Assembly: GCA_947507875.1 (NCBI GenBank)
Contig: CANNQP010000022.1
Span: 1-64,000, forward strand
Length of the DNA: 64,000 nt
Origin: Verrucomicrobiaceae bacterium
GTDB taxonomy: Bacteria > Verrucomicrobiota > Verrucomicrobiia > Verrucomicrobiales > Verrucomicrobiaceae
Direction: 5' to 3'
The translations under genes were made by a program, and so were the position numbers. This document shows, in pieces, positions 45,037 to 54,305 of this stretch (its first letter is position 1; every line of letters starts with the position of its first letter). The notes below the pieces were generated by a model. That model worked only from the letters and a program-made list of their open reading frames with translations. It did not search any database and had not been told where the DNA came from.

Positions 45037-47496
45037 ATGCCCCCCCGAGCAAACTCTGCCTCTTCTCATTTGCAGACAACGGCCATCCTTTTTGCCGTCA
45101 TCGTTATGATGTACGTGCCGTTCAGGAGTTTAGCAGAAGAACCTGATACGGTAAATTTGGCGCAACGCGAAATCCAACGCCGTAGCAGCCAATTAAATCA
45201 ACTGGCTTCCCAACTGTCTAAAGCCGAAGAACTTCTCACCAAGGAAAAGACAGCGGAAGCCCTGACGATCTACGAAAAGACTTATGCCGAAATTCCTGCA
45301 ATTCCCCTTTCGCATGACCTAAAACAGGCAGCCCTTGAAGGTTGGCTGGCTGCGACACTGCGGCGTTCCCAGGAATTGATGAACCAAGGAAATGCCGCAG
45401 AAGCGACTCGTTTGCTGGATCAAATCGAGCCCAATCTTTCCGCAGATGAAAAAGCCAAGCTGAAAGCCTTACGAGGTCGTATGAGCGACGCTGATCGTTA
45501 TCCACCAGCACTAACGCCCCAACATCTCGAACGTGTCGAAAAGGTCGAAAAGCTGCTCATCCAGGCCGCATCGCAGCACGAAACTGGCATGTTTGATAAA
45601 GCGGTGGAGACTTATGAGGATGTTCTCCGCATCGATCCCACCAACACAGCCGCTCGACGAGGTCTGGAAAAGGTAGAGCGCGAACGAGCACGCTACTTCC
45701 GAAGTGCATTTGACCACCAGCGCTCTCGAATGCTGTCCGAAGTCGGACAGCTGTGGGAAAACAAGCCTTTGTCTGGATCAGATCTGACAGCAAAACTCGC
45801 TGCCGAAATGCCAGCTGATGCCGCAACTGCCGAACGGAAAAGCGGTAAAGAAAGCAACGCCAAAAAACTAAACCAGCTCCGCATTGCAAAAATTGACTTC
45901 ACGGAAGCAACCTTGGAAGAGGTGATTGAGTACCTGCGCGTGCGATCACGAGATATTGACCCCGAAGGGCGCGGTGTTGATTTCGTGCTCAATCTTGGCA
46001 GTGAAACTGCCAAGAAGTCCATTTCACTGAGCTTAGTTGACGTGCCCCTCGAAGAAGTCCTGCGCTATGCAGCCGATGCTGCCGGTGTCAGCTATCGCGT
46101 AGAAGAGTTTGCCGTGCGATTGGTGCCTATCACGGACACCAACGAAACCTTGATTTCCAAGACCTATCGAGTGCCACCTGACTTCATTAGCGGAGCACCG
46201 GTAGATCCAGCAGCAGCAGCACCGGCCGATCCTTTTGCACAACAGGCAGGAGGAGCTGTGGCGGCGGGTGCCGCTGTTCTTCGCCGACTGGGCGCGAAAG
46301 AATTCCTACAAAGCCGTGGCGTAGTCTTTCCGGAAGGCACGGGAGCAAATTACAATCCGGTGACGAACATGCTGATCGTTCGCAATACAGCCAAGAACCT
46401 CGAATTGGTAGATGGTCTCGTTGATCAAGCGCTAAACACCTCACCTAAAATGGCAGTGATTGAGGTAAAGATATTGGAAGTAAGCAGCAAGAAGCTGGAT
46501 GAAATGGGCTTCGATTGGCTACTCGGAGGTTTCCGACACGGCGGTTTAGCGCTGGGTGGTGGCACCGTCGGTAATCAACAGGGTGCGAATTTCGCAGACA
46601 CGGAGTTCCCAGCCAACTCGCTTTTGAATCGCAATCAAATGGGACCGGTCACTTCGGGACTGCGATCGTCTCCTGACCTCATTGACAATCGCACTATTGA
46701 CGACGTTTTGTTTGGGGCGGTCAACACCTCGACAGGTCGTTCACCAGGAGTCTTTTCTCTAGCGGGTGTCTTGACGGATCCACAGTTCCAGGTCGTCTGG
46801 CGTGGCATGGCACAAAAGACAGGCGTAGACCTCATGTCTCGTCCTTCGGTCATCACGAAAAGTGGTCAACAAGCCACGGTAGAAGTCGTTCGTGAATTCA
46901 TCTACCCGACTGAATTTGATCCGCCTCAGATTCCGACCAACGTGGGTGGTGGTGGCGGTGGTGGAGGCGGAACTACGATTGTCTCGATCCCTGTGACACC
47001 AACCACGCCTACAGCGTTTGAAACACGCAATGTCGGAGTTAGATTGAACGTGGAGCCAGTTATTTCAGACGACGGAAGATCTGTCGATCTGACCCTAACC
47101 CCCGAATACACCGAATTTGATGGTTTCGTCAATTACGGCAGTCCAATTTACAGTGTGTCTCCGAACGTGCCCATTTTAGACATCTTTGGTAACCTTCTGG
47201 GCACCATTCCTTCCAGCCGCCTTGAGCTTACACCCAACATCATTAGCCAGCCCATTTTCTCCACCAAGAAGATCACCACTTCCGTTAAAGTCTATGATGG
47301 AGCGACCGTTGTACTCGGTGGACTGGTTTCCGACCAAAGCATCATGATGGATGACAAAGTGCCGGTCATTGGCTCCGTTCCCTATGTAGGCAAGCTTTTC
47401 CAAAGCAAAGTCGAACAGAAGCGCACCAAAAACTTGGTCATGTTTGTATCCGTCAAGGTTGTCGACCCCTCTGGTAGTCGGGTGAATCGCCCTTGA
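45037..47496 (+). CDS. Type II/IV secretin, Amuc_1098-like type IV pilus outer membrane protein
   Basis: The ATG at 45037 (MPPRANSASSHLQTT) gives 819 residues with a signal-like segment (about 17-33); the frame opens 30 codons earlier. An N-terminal coiled-coil/TPR region (about 40-235) is followed by secretin N-domains (about 285-500, including KIDFTEATLEEVIEYLRVRS) and the C-terminal secretin barrel (about 590-815, with VGVRLNVEPVISDDGRSVDLTLTPEYTEFDGF and DKVPVIGSVPYVGKLFQSK). A glycine run near 660-668 sits in a loop. The layout matches the Akkermansia pilus secretin. No pilMNO or pilin genes are next to it. Confidence 0.88.
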   Translation: MPPRANSASSHLQTTAILFAVIVMMYVPFRSLAEEPDTVNLAQREIQRRSSQLNQLASQLSKAEELLTKEKTAEALTIYEKTYAEIPAIPLSHDLKQAALEGWLAATLRRSQELMNQGNAAEATRLLDQIEPNLSADEKAKLKALRGRMSDADRYPPALTPQHLERVEKVEKLLIQAASQHETGMFDKAVETYEDVLRIDPTNTAARRGLEKVERERARYFRSAFDHQRSRMLSEVGQLWENKPLSGSDLTAKLAAEMPADAATAERKSGKESNAKKLNQLRIAKIDFTEATLEEVIEYLRVRSRDIDPEGRGVDFVLNLGSETAKKSISLSLVDVPLEEVLRYAADAAGVSYRVEEFAVRLVPITDTNETLISKTYRVPPDFISGAPVDPAAAAPADPFAQQAGGAVAAGAAVLRRLGAKEFLQSRGVVFPEGTGANYNPVTNMLIVRNTAKNLELVDGLVDQALNTSPKMAVIEVKILEVSSKKLDEMGFDWLLGGFRHGGLALGGGTVGNQQGANFADTEFPANSLLNRNQMGPVTSGLRSSPDLIDNRTIDDVLFGAVNTSTGRSPGVFSLAGVLTDPQFQVVWRGMAQKTGVDLMSRPSVITKSGQQATVEVVREFIYPTEFDPPQIPTNVGGGGGGGGGTTIVSIPVTPTTPTAFETRNVGVRLNVEPVISDDGRSVDLTLTPEYTEFDGFVNYGSPIYSVSPNVPILDIFGNLLGTIPSSRLELTPNIISQPIFSTKKITTSVKVYDGATVVLGGLVSDQSIMMDDKVPVIGSVPYVGKLFQSKVEQKRTKNLVMFVSVKVVDPSGSRVNRP

Positions 47497-47532
47497 TGAC
47501 AAGATGCGCTGGGCAACGGCGTTTGCCGAATC

Positions 47533-48505
47533 ATGACGCGCTGGCTGATCAGTCTTTTTTGTTTCTCGTCTCTGCTGTCGAGCACTTCGATGGCAGCGGA
47601 AATACCAAACATTCTATTCATTTTGAGTGATGACCAGTCTTACAAGACGGTTTCCTGCTACCCTGAGGCACTGCCGGGCCCGAGACCAGGCAAACCCGAT
47701 TACCTGAAAAGGACTCAGTCCTGGATACAGGAAGCGATGGCCAAATCGTAGCTAAAAAAAGTGGCGAATCCTTCGGCGATGAATCAGGTCAACAGCACAA
47801 AACGTATCGGGACTGCGTTCGCCAACTGTTGGATTGTGTAGAAGCCTTGGATGATGGCGTAAGTCGTGTTTTGGCTACTTTGAAAAGCAGTGGGCAGCTC
47901 GAAAACACACTGGTGGTTTTCAGCTCTGACCAAGGCTTTGCTACCGGAGAGCATGGATTTCGGACAAAACTCGCTCCTTATGATGCATACTATCGAAGTC
48001 CTCTGATCATTTCTTGGCCTACTAAGATCGCTCAAGGCAAGGTCTGCTCTCATCCCGTGAATGCGACAGATTTGGTCGCGACTTTCAGTACGATTGCTGA
48101 TGTTCCGATTCCTTGGAAAATTCATGGCAGGGATTTGACCCCATTGCTTGATGATCCCGAAAATGCGCCATGGCAAAATCCCTGTTTTTTGAAGCTACGG
48201 GAGATCATTTTGGCAAGGATGTAACTCGAGTCATGCAGCAGAACCCGCACAAGGCAGAGCACCACCATGTGCCTTGGTATGCAGTTTTGAACGACGGACG
48301 CTACAAATACATACGTTATCTAAAACCTGACGTGCCCGAAGAGCTCTATGATCTAATTTCAGATCCAGAAAAGCTGACCAACTTAGCTGAATCAAAGCAT
48401 GAACAACCCGCGTTGATACGAATGCGTCAGATGACAGTCAACGAATTGATCCGCACTGAGGCCAACTATATCGATCTTTTGCCTAGCCTCCAAAAAGAGC
48501 AATGA
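47533..48505 (+). pseudogene. Decayed sulfatase (internal deletion and two frameshifts)
   Basis: The N-terminus is normal: a signal peptide, then IPNILFILSDDQSYKTVSCYPEALPG (metal Asp pair intact). It then jumps near 47680 to sequence from the middle of the family (PGKPDYLK...), so the CxPxR active-site box and perhaps 200 or more residues are gone. A frameshift near 47704-47711 leads to KDSVLDTGSDGQIVAKKSGES...; a second at the T6 run 48185-48190 leads to FEATGDHFGKDVTRVM... and the sulfatase C-terminus (WYAVLNDGRYKYIRYLKPDVPEELYDLISDPEKLTNLAE). The stop overlaps the NUDIX start. It cannot be an active sulfatase. Confidence 0.9.
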
Positions 48506-48951
48506 TGGTGCATAGCCACTTTAAACCTATGCATTCATCCACTCCTGTCGTTTGTGCTTTGATCATCAAAGAGGGGCGCGTGCTTGTCGCCAGACGACCG
48601 TTAGGAAAACGACTGGCTGGATACTGGGAATTCCCCGGTGGCAAAATCGAACTGGGAGAGACCGCGGAAGATGCTCTGAGACGAGAAATCCGCGAAGAAT
48701 TGGGGTGTTATATCGAAAAGCTTTACCCAGGACCTGTCGTCCCCTACCGGTATGAATGGGGGGAGATTATACTCCATCCTTTTCTCTGCACTTTGTCACC
48801 AAGCAGCCCCGAACCAATCGCTCACGAACATACAGACATGGCCTGGACACTTCCTGAGGAGCTTTCATCTGTGGATCTTGCTCCAGCAGATTTGCCACTG
48901 CTACCATGGGTGCTAAATGTTACATCAACCCCAGTTCAGCTTTTTTCATAA
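48502..48951 (+). CDS. NUDIX hydrolase, MutT-like
   Basis: The 149-residue protein starts at ATG 48502 (preceded by AAAGAG), overlapping the stop of the decayed sulfatase. The Nudix box GGKIELGETAEDALRREIREELG (about 48-70) is complete. VVCALIIKEGRVLVARRP and HPFLCTL fit the MutT/CTP-pyrophosphohydrolase group that cleans oxidised nucleoside triphosphates. An alternative start is MHSSTPVV at 48532. Confidence 0.92.
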   Translation: MMVHSHFKPMHSSTPVVCALIIKEGRVLVARRPLGKRLAGYWEFPGGKIELGETAEDALRREIREELGCYIEKLYPGPVVPYRYEWGEIILHPFLCTLSPSSPEPIAHEHTDMAWTLPEELSSVDLAPADLPLLPWVLNVTSTPVQLFS

Positions 48952-49262
48952 GACCTAAAATGGTTAGGCAATAACTTTTGAATAAGGAGAGCCAGAGGGA
49001 TTAGACGGGATTGATCTAATCCATTTTTAAGGCAAAAAGACATAAACACTTCCAGCATAAGCTTGTCATGAAACGTCATTGCAAGACCTGGATGTTGAAA
49101 TCCCTTTCACTCAGGCTCTCATGAGATGGCAATGAACCTGGGCACAAAAAATCGCGCTCTTCCCACCGGTCAACATGATGACGCTTGCGACCTAGTTGCA
49201 GCTAACCACAAGCTTGTTCGTTTCTAAGAGATCCCATTTTAGACGCCTCACTATGTAAGCTC
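48952..49262. other. Intergenic region between converging genes
   Basis: These 311 bases lie between the NUDIX stop and the kinase stop. Apart from the terminator at 48998-49022 I see no gene or repeat. Confidence 0.5.
48998..49022 (+). terminator. Rho-independent terminator after NUDIX gene
   Basis: GGATTAGA and TCTAATCC form an 8-bp perfect stem with a 9-base loop, followed by ATTTTT. It lies 46 bases after the NUDIX stop. Confidence 0.75.
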
Positions 49263-51518
49263 TCATTGATTGGAAAACATTGTGTTCCAATAATAATCTC
49301 GTAGATTCGGTCCTTCCAAGAGTTGCATTTGATCAGGGCGGAGAACGGATGCGTAAAGCAACACCTCTGAAATCCATCCGGAAAAGAAGTGCTTGGATGA
49401 AGATTGGGAGTTTTCTTTGCTCTGTGATTTGCCTAGCGCAAAACGAGTAAGTGGCTTTTCGGGTGGATCAATCGATGCACCTTTCGCAGAGTAAATTTTA
49501 CCAGATGCATCTCGAATGCGTAGTCCTGCAGTTTTTGTCGCTCGATCCCAAGTCACAAAAACACAAATGGGTTTGTAAGGATCAATATCTTGGCTGCTGA
49601 TGGTTACAGAGGCAGAACCTTTGATGAAAGTAGCCAAGACATTCTTGCTATCATTGATGTCGAGAGTGACCGAGCAACCGTCTTCCGAGGAAAGGTTAAA
49701 AATCCTCATGGGTAGTGACTTCTCTACTGATTGGAGGACGAGGCAAAGAGTCAGTCCTGAAGGACCTTTGGTTGGGGCTTTGCCAAAGGGGAAAAACTCA
49801 GATTGCACACCTGGATCTGATAAAACAAAGGATGGATGCACCGCACCTCGAGCCCGAAAATCGATCGCTGATCTTTTCGACTTCAAGTAATGACCTGACC
49901 ATGATGTATGCTTGGGAGAATTGGCCTCTCCGGCAATAGATGATACCATGGTGTTAGCTCCCGCTTTCTCAGCAAGATCATGCCAAGCTTCTGCTGCCTC
50001 GCCTTCCTTTGCCAAGTTAGGATGGCCATTTGAATTCTTGGAAGACTTTGCCGCACTCAGCTTCGCCACTAGGTAGAGGACTAAATCATCGTCTTGAGGG
50101 GGAAATTGACGATCCTCTGGAAGCTGGAAATGCACCTTTTCAAGAAGAGGCATTGCGGCTCGAACAACCGGTTTTGAAGCGTCTTGAGGCGAACTGACCT
50201 TAGGATGGAAATTTATTCCTTGGAAAATAAGGAAAAGAACAATCGCGATCAGCCCCCCCAACGCCCAGAAGCCATAATTACGAAAAAAGTTTGATTGACC
50301 ACTAAAGATACGAGCTTGCTCAGAGGCAGAAGGCACTGTACGCGAAGCTCTAGATTTAGCTTCTGATGACAGATTTTTTCCGGGAGATTGCAAACGTGAT
50401 GCCGATGAGGCGGTGCCAAGGCTAGGCTTAACCGGAGAAGGTAGCTTTTGAGTTATCTGCGTAGGCGGTTGATCCGTGGGTAGGGTAGAAGCTTGACCTG
50501 TAATCGCAACTGGCTGAATCGAACACACTTGGCCCGTTGGATAAGTGTGCACCAAGACCTGACCTGTTTGTGCCTGATAGTAGTTCCCCACAGGCACAGC
50601 ACTTGTGATAGCAGGATTTGGATAGGACTGCGTCGAGTATGGCATCGGCGCATAAGCTCCTGGCATCCAAGGCATCACCGCAGGAATTGCGGCAATTTTT
50701 TCCCAAGCACGCAGCTCATGAATGGCCTGCTGTGCGTTGGCAGGACGGTCATCAGGCTTACGCGCCATGAGACGCAAAACCCAAGCCCCCAACCAAGGCG
50801 GCACGTGGGGTGCAACCACATGAAGCGGTATCAGATTATGATTGATGTGTTTATCAATGATTGCAGCGACATCGGGGCCATCAAAAGCTTTTTGACCCGA
50901 AAGGGCTTCGTAAAAGACACATCCTAGAGAATAAAGATCCGTTCTCTCATCAACAGGCTCACGAGTGAGTTGCTCGGGTGCCATGTATAAAATGGAACCC
51001 ATCACCGTTCCGCTCTGATCTTCCGTTTGCTTTTTTGCGCGAACCCCGGCCCGTGCTAAGCCAAAGTCGATGATCTTGGATTGCAAGCGACCTCCTGGAA
51101 GTCGCTCGACCTTGACGTTCTCGGGCTTGATGTCCCGATGAAGGATATGGCACTGATGAGCCGCCAACAAAGCCTCTAGGGTTTGTGAAGCAAGTTCCTT
51201 AAAATCATCATAATGGAGTGGACCACGCGCCACAACATCTGCTAGGTCTTCGCCCTCTAGTAACTCCATGACCAAGAACAGGCCATCAACGTCTGTCGCC
51301 ACATCAAAAATGGTCACAATGTTGGGATTCCTTAATGAAGCCAAGGCATCTGCCTCTCTTCTGAGATCTCCAACAAGAGTATCATCCCCAAATTTGTCTT
51401 TTTCCGAAGTCAATCTCTTAATCGCGACCCAACGCCGAAGATCATGGTCGTAAGCTCGAAAAACGGCCCCCATACCACCGGAGCCGAGCTGTTCATAGAT
51501 CTTGTATCTGTCGGCCAT
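49263..51518 (-). CDS. Membrane Ser/Thr protein kinase with C-terminal LamG-like domain
   Basis: The ATG at 51518 (MADRYKIYEQLGSGGMGAVF) gives 751 residues. The kinase (about 5-265) has the Gly-rich loop, Lys34 in VAIKRL, HRDIKPEN (127-134), DFGLA (151-155) and GSILYMAPEQ, so it should be active. A Pro/Gln/Ser-rich linker (about 280-405) leads to a membrane segment (FWALGGLIAIVLFLIFQGI, near 415-435). The outer part ends in a concanavalin/LamG-like beta domain (about 590-745: GLTLCLVLQSV, VTISSQDIDPYKPICVFVTWDRATKTAGLRI, SGWISEVLLYASVLRPDQM). This layout suggests a sensor kinase reading an extracellular glycan or protein. Monocistronic, divergent from the LysM gene. Confidence 0.9.
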   Translation of the reverse strand: MADRYKIYEQLGSGGMGAVFRAYDHDLRRWVAIKRLTSEKDKFGDDTLVGDLRREADALASLRNPNIVTIFDVATDVDGLFLVMELLEGEDLADVVARGPLHYDDFKELASQTLEALLAAHQCHILHRDIKPENVKVERLPGGRLQSKIIDFGLARAGVRAKKQTEDQSGTVMGSILYMAPEQLTREPVDERTDLYSLGCVFYEALSGQKAFDGPDVAAIIDKHINHNLIPLHVVAPHVPPWLGAWVLRLMARKPDDRPANAQQAIHELRAWEKIAAIPAVMPWMPGAYAPMPYSTQSYPNPAITSAVPVGNYYQAQTGQVLVHTYPTGQVCSIQPVAITGQASTLPTDQPPTQITQKLPSPVKPSLGTASSASRLQSPGKNLSSEAKSRASRTVPSASEQARIFSGQSNFFRNYGFWALGGLIAIVLFLIFQGINFHPKVSSPQDASKPVVRAAMPLLEKVHFQLPEDRQFPPQDDDLVLYLVAKLSAAKSSKNSNGHPNLAKEGEAAEAWHDLAEKAGANTMVSSIAGEANSPKHTSWSGHYLKSKRSAIDFRARGAVHPSFVLSDPGVQSEFFPFGKAPTKGPSGLTLCLVLQSVEKSLPMRIFNLSSEDGCSVTLDINDSKNVLATFIKGSASVTISSQDIDPYKPICVFVTWDRATKTAGLRIRDASGKIYSAKGASIDPPEKPLTRFALGKSQSKENSQSSSKHFFSGWISEVLLYASVLRPDQMQLLEGPNLRDYYWNTMFSNQ

Positions 51519-51852
51519 GCGCTGGGGCAATTTGGTGCTAATGAATCGCTTTACCTAGCAAAACCTGAATGGCTATGCTTTGGCAAGAACGATATAGTAG
51601 AATTTCAAAGCAGCTAGATTTTCATCCGCCTGAATAAGGTTGGGGTCTTTCTGACGCAGCTAAATCAACCTTCTGGCTTGGCTGAATTGCAGCCGCAAAA
51701 AGTGAACAGCTGACTCCATAGCGCTTTTTGGAGATTATAATCTCTAGACGGAACAAGCTGATGTTGACCTAGCAGCACATTATTTTAAAAATAATTAACA
51801 AATTATAAAATTTTATTTGTCCAAATTATTTGGAGTAATAAAATATAAGACC
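51519..51852. other. Divergent AT-rich promoter region between kinase and LysM genes
   Basis: These 334 bases hold no gene. Near 51731-51744 lies the perfect 14-base palindrome GAGATTATAATCTC, with a TATAAT core. From 51775 to 51850 the sequence is very AT-rich. Confidence 0.5.
51764..51791 (+). promoter_or_regulatory. Possible sigma-70-like promoter of LysM gene
   Basis: TTGACC at 51764-51769 and TAAAAA at 51786-51791 are 16 bases apart, about 60 bases before the ATG at 51853. The -10 match is weak and the region is AT-rich, so chance is a real possibility. Confidence 0.3.
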
Positions 51853-53199
51853 ATGAAATGTCTTTTTGCCAAGAAGCGCTCCATAACTACCGGACTGTTG
51901 TGCTTGTGGGCTAGTTTTTGCACCATAAAAGCCCAATCTCATTTGCCGGGTGTCAATTCCAGTTCTGACGTTTCTGGTTTTATTCAATCTCCCCAACGCT
52001 CAAAATCTTCTCAATTTAACTTCGATAAATCAGCATATCACCCACCCAGTCTACAAAAGCCAATCCCCGTAGGCCATTCTAAAACCATCGAAGATAACAA
52101 AAATCCTAAATCTGGAACTTATCGAATTCCTACCGGAAAAAGTATCGTAGCCACACATCACAAAGGCGATGTTAGCGAACTTAAAGAAGCTAATCATCAT
52201 CAAGATCTACGGCTAGGCAAAATCGAACGAGATGTGGGGCTATTATCAAACGAAAGTGGAGGTTTGCGTGCCCGTCCAGAATGCGATGATCACTACGTAG
52301 TAAAACCAGGAGACACTTTGTTTAGCATCGCCGCACGTCGTGGCACGAGTGTTGGAGAACTTCGATCTTTAAATCATCTGGTGACCGATCGTGCCGACAT
52401 TGGCACAAACTTACTTCTTCCTAAAGTCACAGACAACAAGACATCCACGTTGATTCATAGCACCAACAACAATGGCGTTTCTGAGCAGCCAAGATCAAAG
52501 CTCATAAAGCAGGGTTACTCAACCAGCGAAAATTCTCTCGCTAAAGACACGCCCAACCGCAGTACGCCAAGCCACTCAGAGCGGCTTATCTCTATAAAAT
52601 CCAAGCAGCTTTTGCTTCAGACGATTGCAGGATCATCACAGGCTCAGGGAGCGGGCCAAGACATTGATCATGGCAATGATATTACTCAATCCCCCCGAAA
52701 GATACACATAGTCAGGAAAGGTGAGAGCTTGAGCAAAATAGCCTCAACACATCGAGTCTCTGTCTCGTCGATCATGAAGGAAAATCTGATCGAGAATCCA
52801 AACAAAATCATGCTCGGTCAGCGCTTGCTCATACCAGAAAACGCCATCGCCAAAATGGTTTCGACAAAAGTCAAAGAGTCACACCAGGCACCTAGGCTAG
52901 GATCTTCTGATACTTTAAAGACGCCTGCAAACACAAAGGCCTTAGCGCCTCACAGACCAAGTTCACAAGTCAAACCTTCCGCCGTGACCAACCCTCCGCC
53001 TAGGCAGCTTTCTTCTAAAGCAATGCGTGGTATTGTCGCCTATCGCATGCAGCGTGGCGATTCACTGGAAGGCGTAGCTAGCTTTTTTAGCACGACGGTC
53101 GAGAATATTCGGGCACTGAACAAACATTTGCCATCAGGAAACCCACAAGAAGGAACTGAAGTTTATGTTCCCACGGTGGGCGCAGTTTCTTTAAACTGA
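51853..53199 (+). CDS. Secreted protein with three LysM domains
   Basis: The ATG at 51853 (MKCLFAKKRSITTGLLCLWASFCTIKAQS) gives 448 residues with a signal peptide. LysM modules lie at about 148-190 (YVVKPGDTLFSIAARRGTSVGELRSLN), 285-328 (HIVRKGESLSKIASTHRVSVSSIM) and 396-440 (YRMQRGDSLEGVASFFSTTVENIRALN), joined by Ser/Asn/Lys-rich linkers. There is no hydrolase domain. It should bind peptidoglycan in the periplasm. Codon use is more AT-rich than its neighbours. It ends 61 bases before gpsA. Confidence 0.88.
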   Translation: MKCLFAKKRSITTGLLCLWASFCTIKAQSHLPGVNSSSDVSGFIQSPQRSKSSQFNFDKSAYHPPSLQKPIPVGHSKTIEDNKNPKSGTYRIPTGKSIVATHHKGDVSELKEANHHQDLRLGKIERDVGLLSNESGGLRARPECDDHYVVKPGDTLFSIAARRGTSVGELRSLNHLVTDRADIGTNLLLPKVTDNKTSTLIHSTNNNGVSEQPRSKLIKQGYSTSENSLAKDTPNRSTPSHSERLISIKSKQLLLQTIAGSSQAQGAGQDIDHGNDITQSPRKIHIVRKGESLSKIASTHRVSVSSIMKENLIENPNKIMLGQRLLIPENAIAKMVSTKVKESHQAPRLGSSDTLKTPANTKALAPHRPSSQVKPSAVTNPPPRQLSSKAMRGIVAYRMQRGDSLEGVASFFSTTVENIRALNKHLPSGNPQEGTEVYVPTVGAVSLN

Positions 53200-53260
53200 T
53201 CTTGCATTCACCAAGAGACAGCCTTGACGCCACGCTCTGACCTTGCCAGGAAGTGGGCTA

Positions 53261-54295
53261 ATGACTTTTTCCCATACGCCATTTCGCAAAGCCATCGTTT
53301 TGGGCGCAGGCAGCTGGGGCACGTCGTTAGCTGCTACCCTTCATGAACGAGGTGTCCATGTTCAGTTTTGGGGGCGTGATGTCAGTCTGATGGAATCGAT
53401 TCGCGAGCGACGTTCTAACAGCCGCTATTTGCCAGCCTTGCACCTCCATGAATCGATTGTGGTGACGCATGAATTATCCTCTCTCGAACCCGCTGAATTA
53501 TTGCTGCTCGCCGTACCCTCAGGCGGATTACGCTCCACCGCCTCGTTGATTGCTCAGCATGGCTTGCACCGAGAGGCCAAGACAATCCTTTCTTGCACTA
53601 AAGGCATCGAACTCAGCACCGGCAAGAGAATGTCTGAGATCGTAGCGGAAGTACTTCCAGGCCCGTGCCCTGCTATAATGACAGGCCCCAATCATGCTGA
53701 AGAAGTTTCTCAGCGACTCGCGACCGCTGCAGTCATCGCTTGCGCAGATGCAGACCAAGCGCTCGCTCTACAAAGCAGTTTCAATCTGCCCTGGTTTCGC
53801 ATCTACACGAGTGACGATGTCATTGGAGCCGAGTGGTCTGGAGCCATGAAAAACCCCTATGCCATTGCAGCCGGCATTGCACGAGGATTGCGTCTAGGCG
53901 ACAATGCCATCGCAGCCTTGGTGACAAGAGCATTAGCCGAAATGGTACGGATGGTCATTAGCATGGGGGGACGTGCGGAGACTTGTCAGGGACTTGCTGG
54001 TGTTGGCGACCTTGTTGCGACGTGTTATTCTGAGCACAGTCGCAATCATAGGGTAGGCAGGCTACTAGGGGAAGGCATGTCCTTGAATGACATTATCGCT
54101 AGCAGCAGAATGGTGGCAGAAGGAGTACCTAACACGGCTAGCCTTCATCAATCGGCAAAATTTCATGGAGTTCGCACGCCTTTGCTGGATGAAATTTATG
54201 CAATTCTACACCAGGGTAAGCCAGTAAAACAGGCCATCCAATCTCTTCTTTCTCGAGATCCACGTCCTGAAGTTGATGGTCCAAACACCATATGA
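53261..54295 (+). CDS. gpsA: Glycerol-3-phosphate dehydrogenase [NAD(P)+]
   Basis: The ATG at 53261 is preceded by AGGAAGT at good spacing; a TTG at 53243 is open but lacks this. The 344-residue protein has the nucleotide-binding VLGAGSWGTSLAATL near 13-27, TKGIE near 112, GPNHAEEVSQ near 142, catalytic Lys in KNPYAIAAGIARGL near 203, and GLAGVGDLVATCYSEHSRN near 247. It makes sn-glycerol 3-phosphate for phospholipids. It converges on the sulfatase gene, 10 bases apart. Confidence 0.96.
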   Translation: MTFSHTPFRKAIVLGAGSWGTSLAATLHERGVHVQFWGRDVSLMESIRERRSNSRYLPALHLHESIVVTHELSSLEPAELLLLAVPSGGLRSTASLIAQHGLHREAKTILSCTKGIELSTGKRMSEIVAEVLPGPCPAIMTGPNHAEEVSQRLATAAVIACADADQALALQSSFNLPWFRIYTSDDVIGAEWSGAMKNPYAIAAGIARGLRLGDNAIAALVTRALAEMVRMVISMGGRAETCQGLAGVGDLVATCYSEHSRNHRVGRLLGEGMSLNDIIASSRMVAEGVPNTASLHQSAKFHGVRTPLLDEIYAILHQGKPVKQAIQSLLSRDPRPEVDGPNTI

Positions 54296-54305
54296 ATGGC
54301 TCTGC

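Noticed and set aside
51731..51744. Palindrome GAGATTATAATCTC containing TATAAT as a kinase or LysM promoter
   Set aside because: No acceptable -35 box lies at the right distance in either direction; kept only as a note in the intergenic entry.
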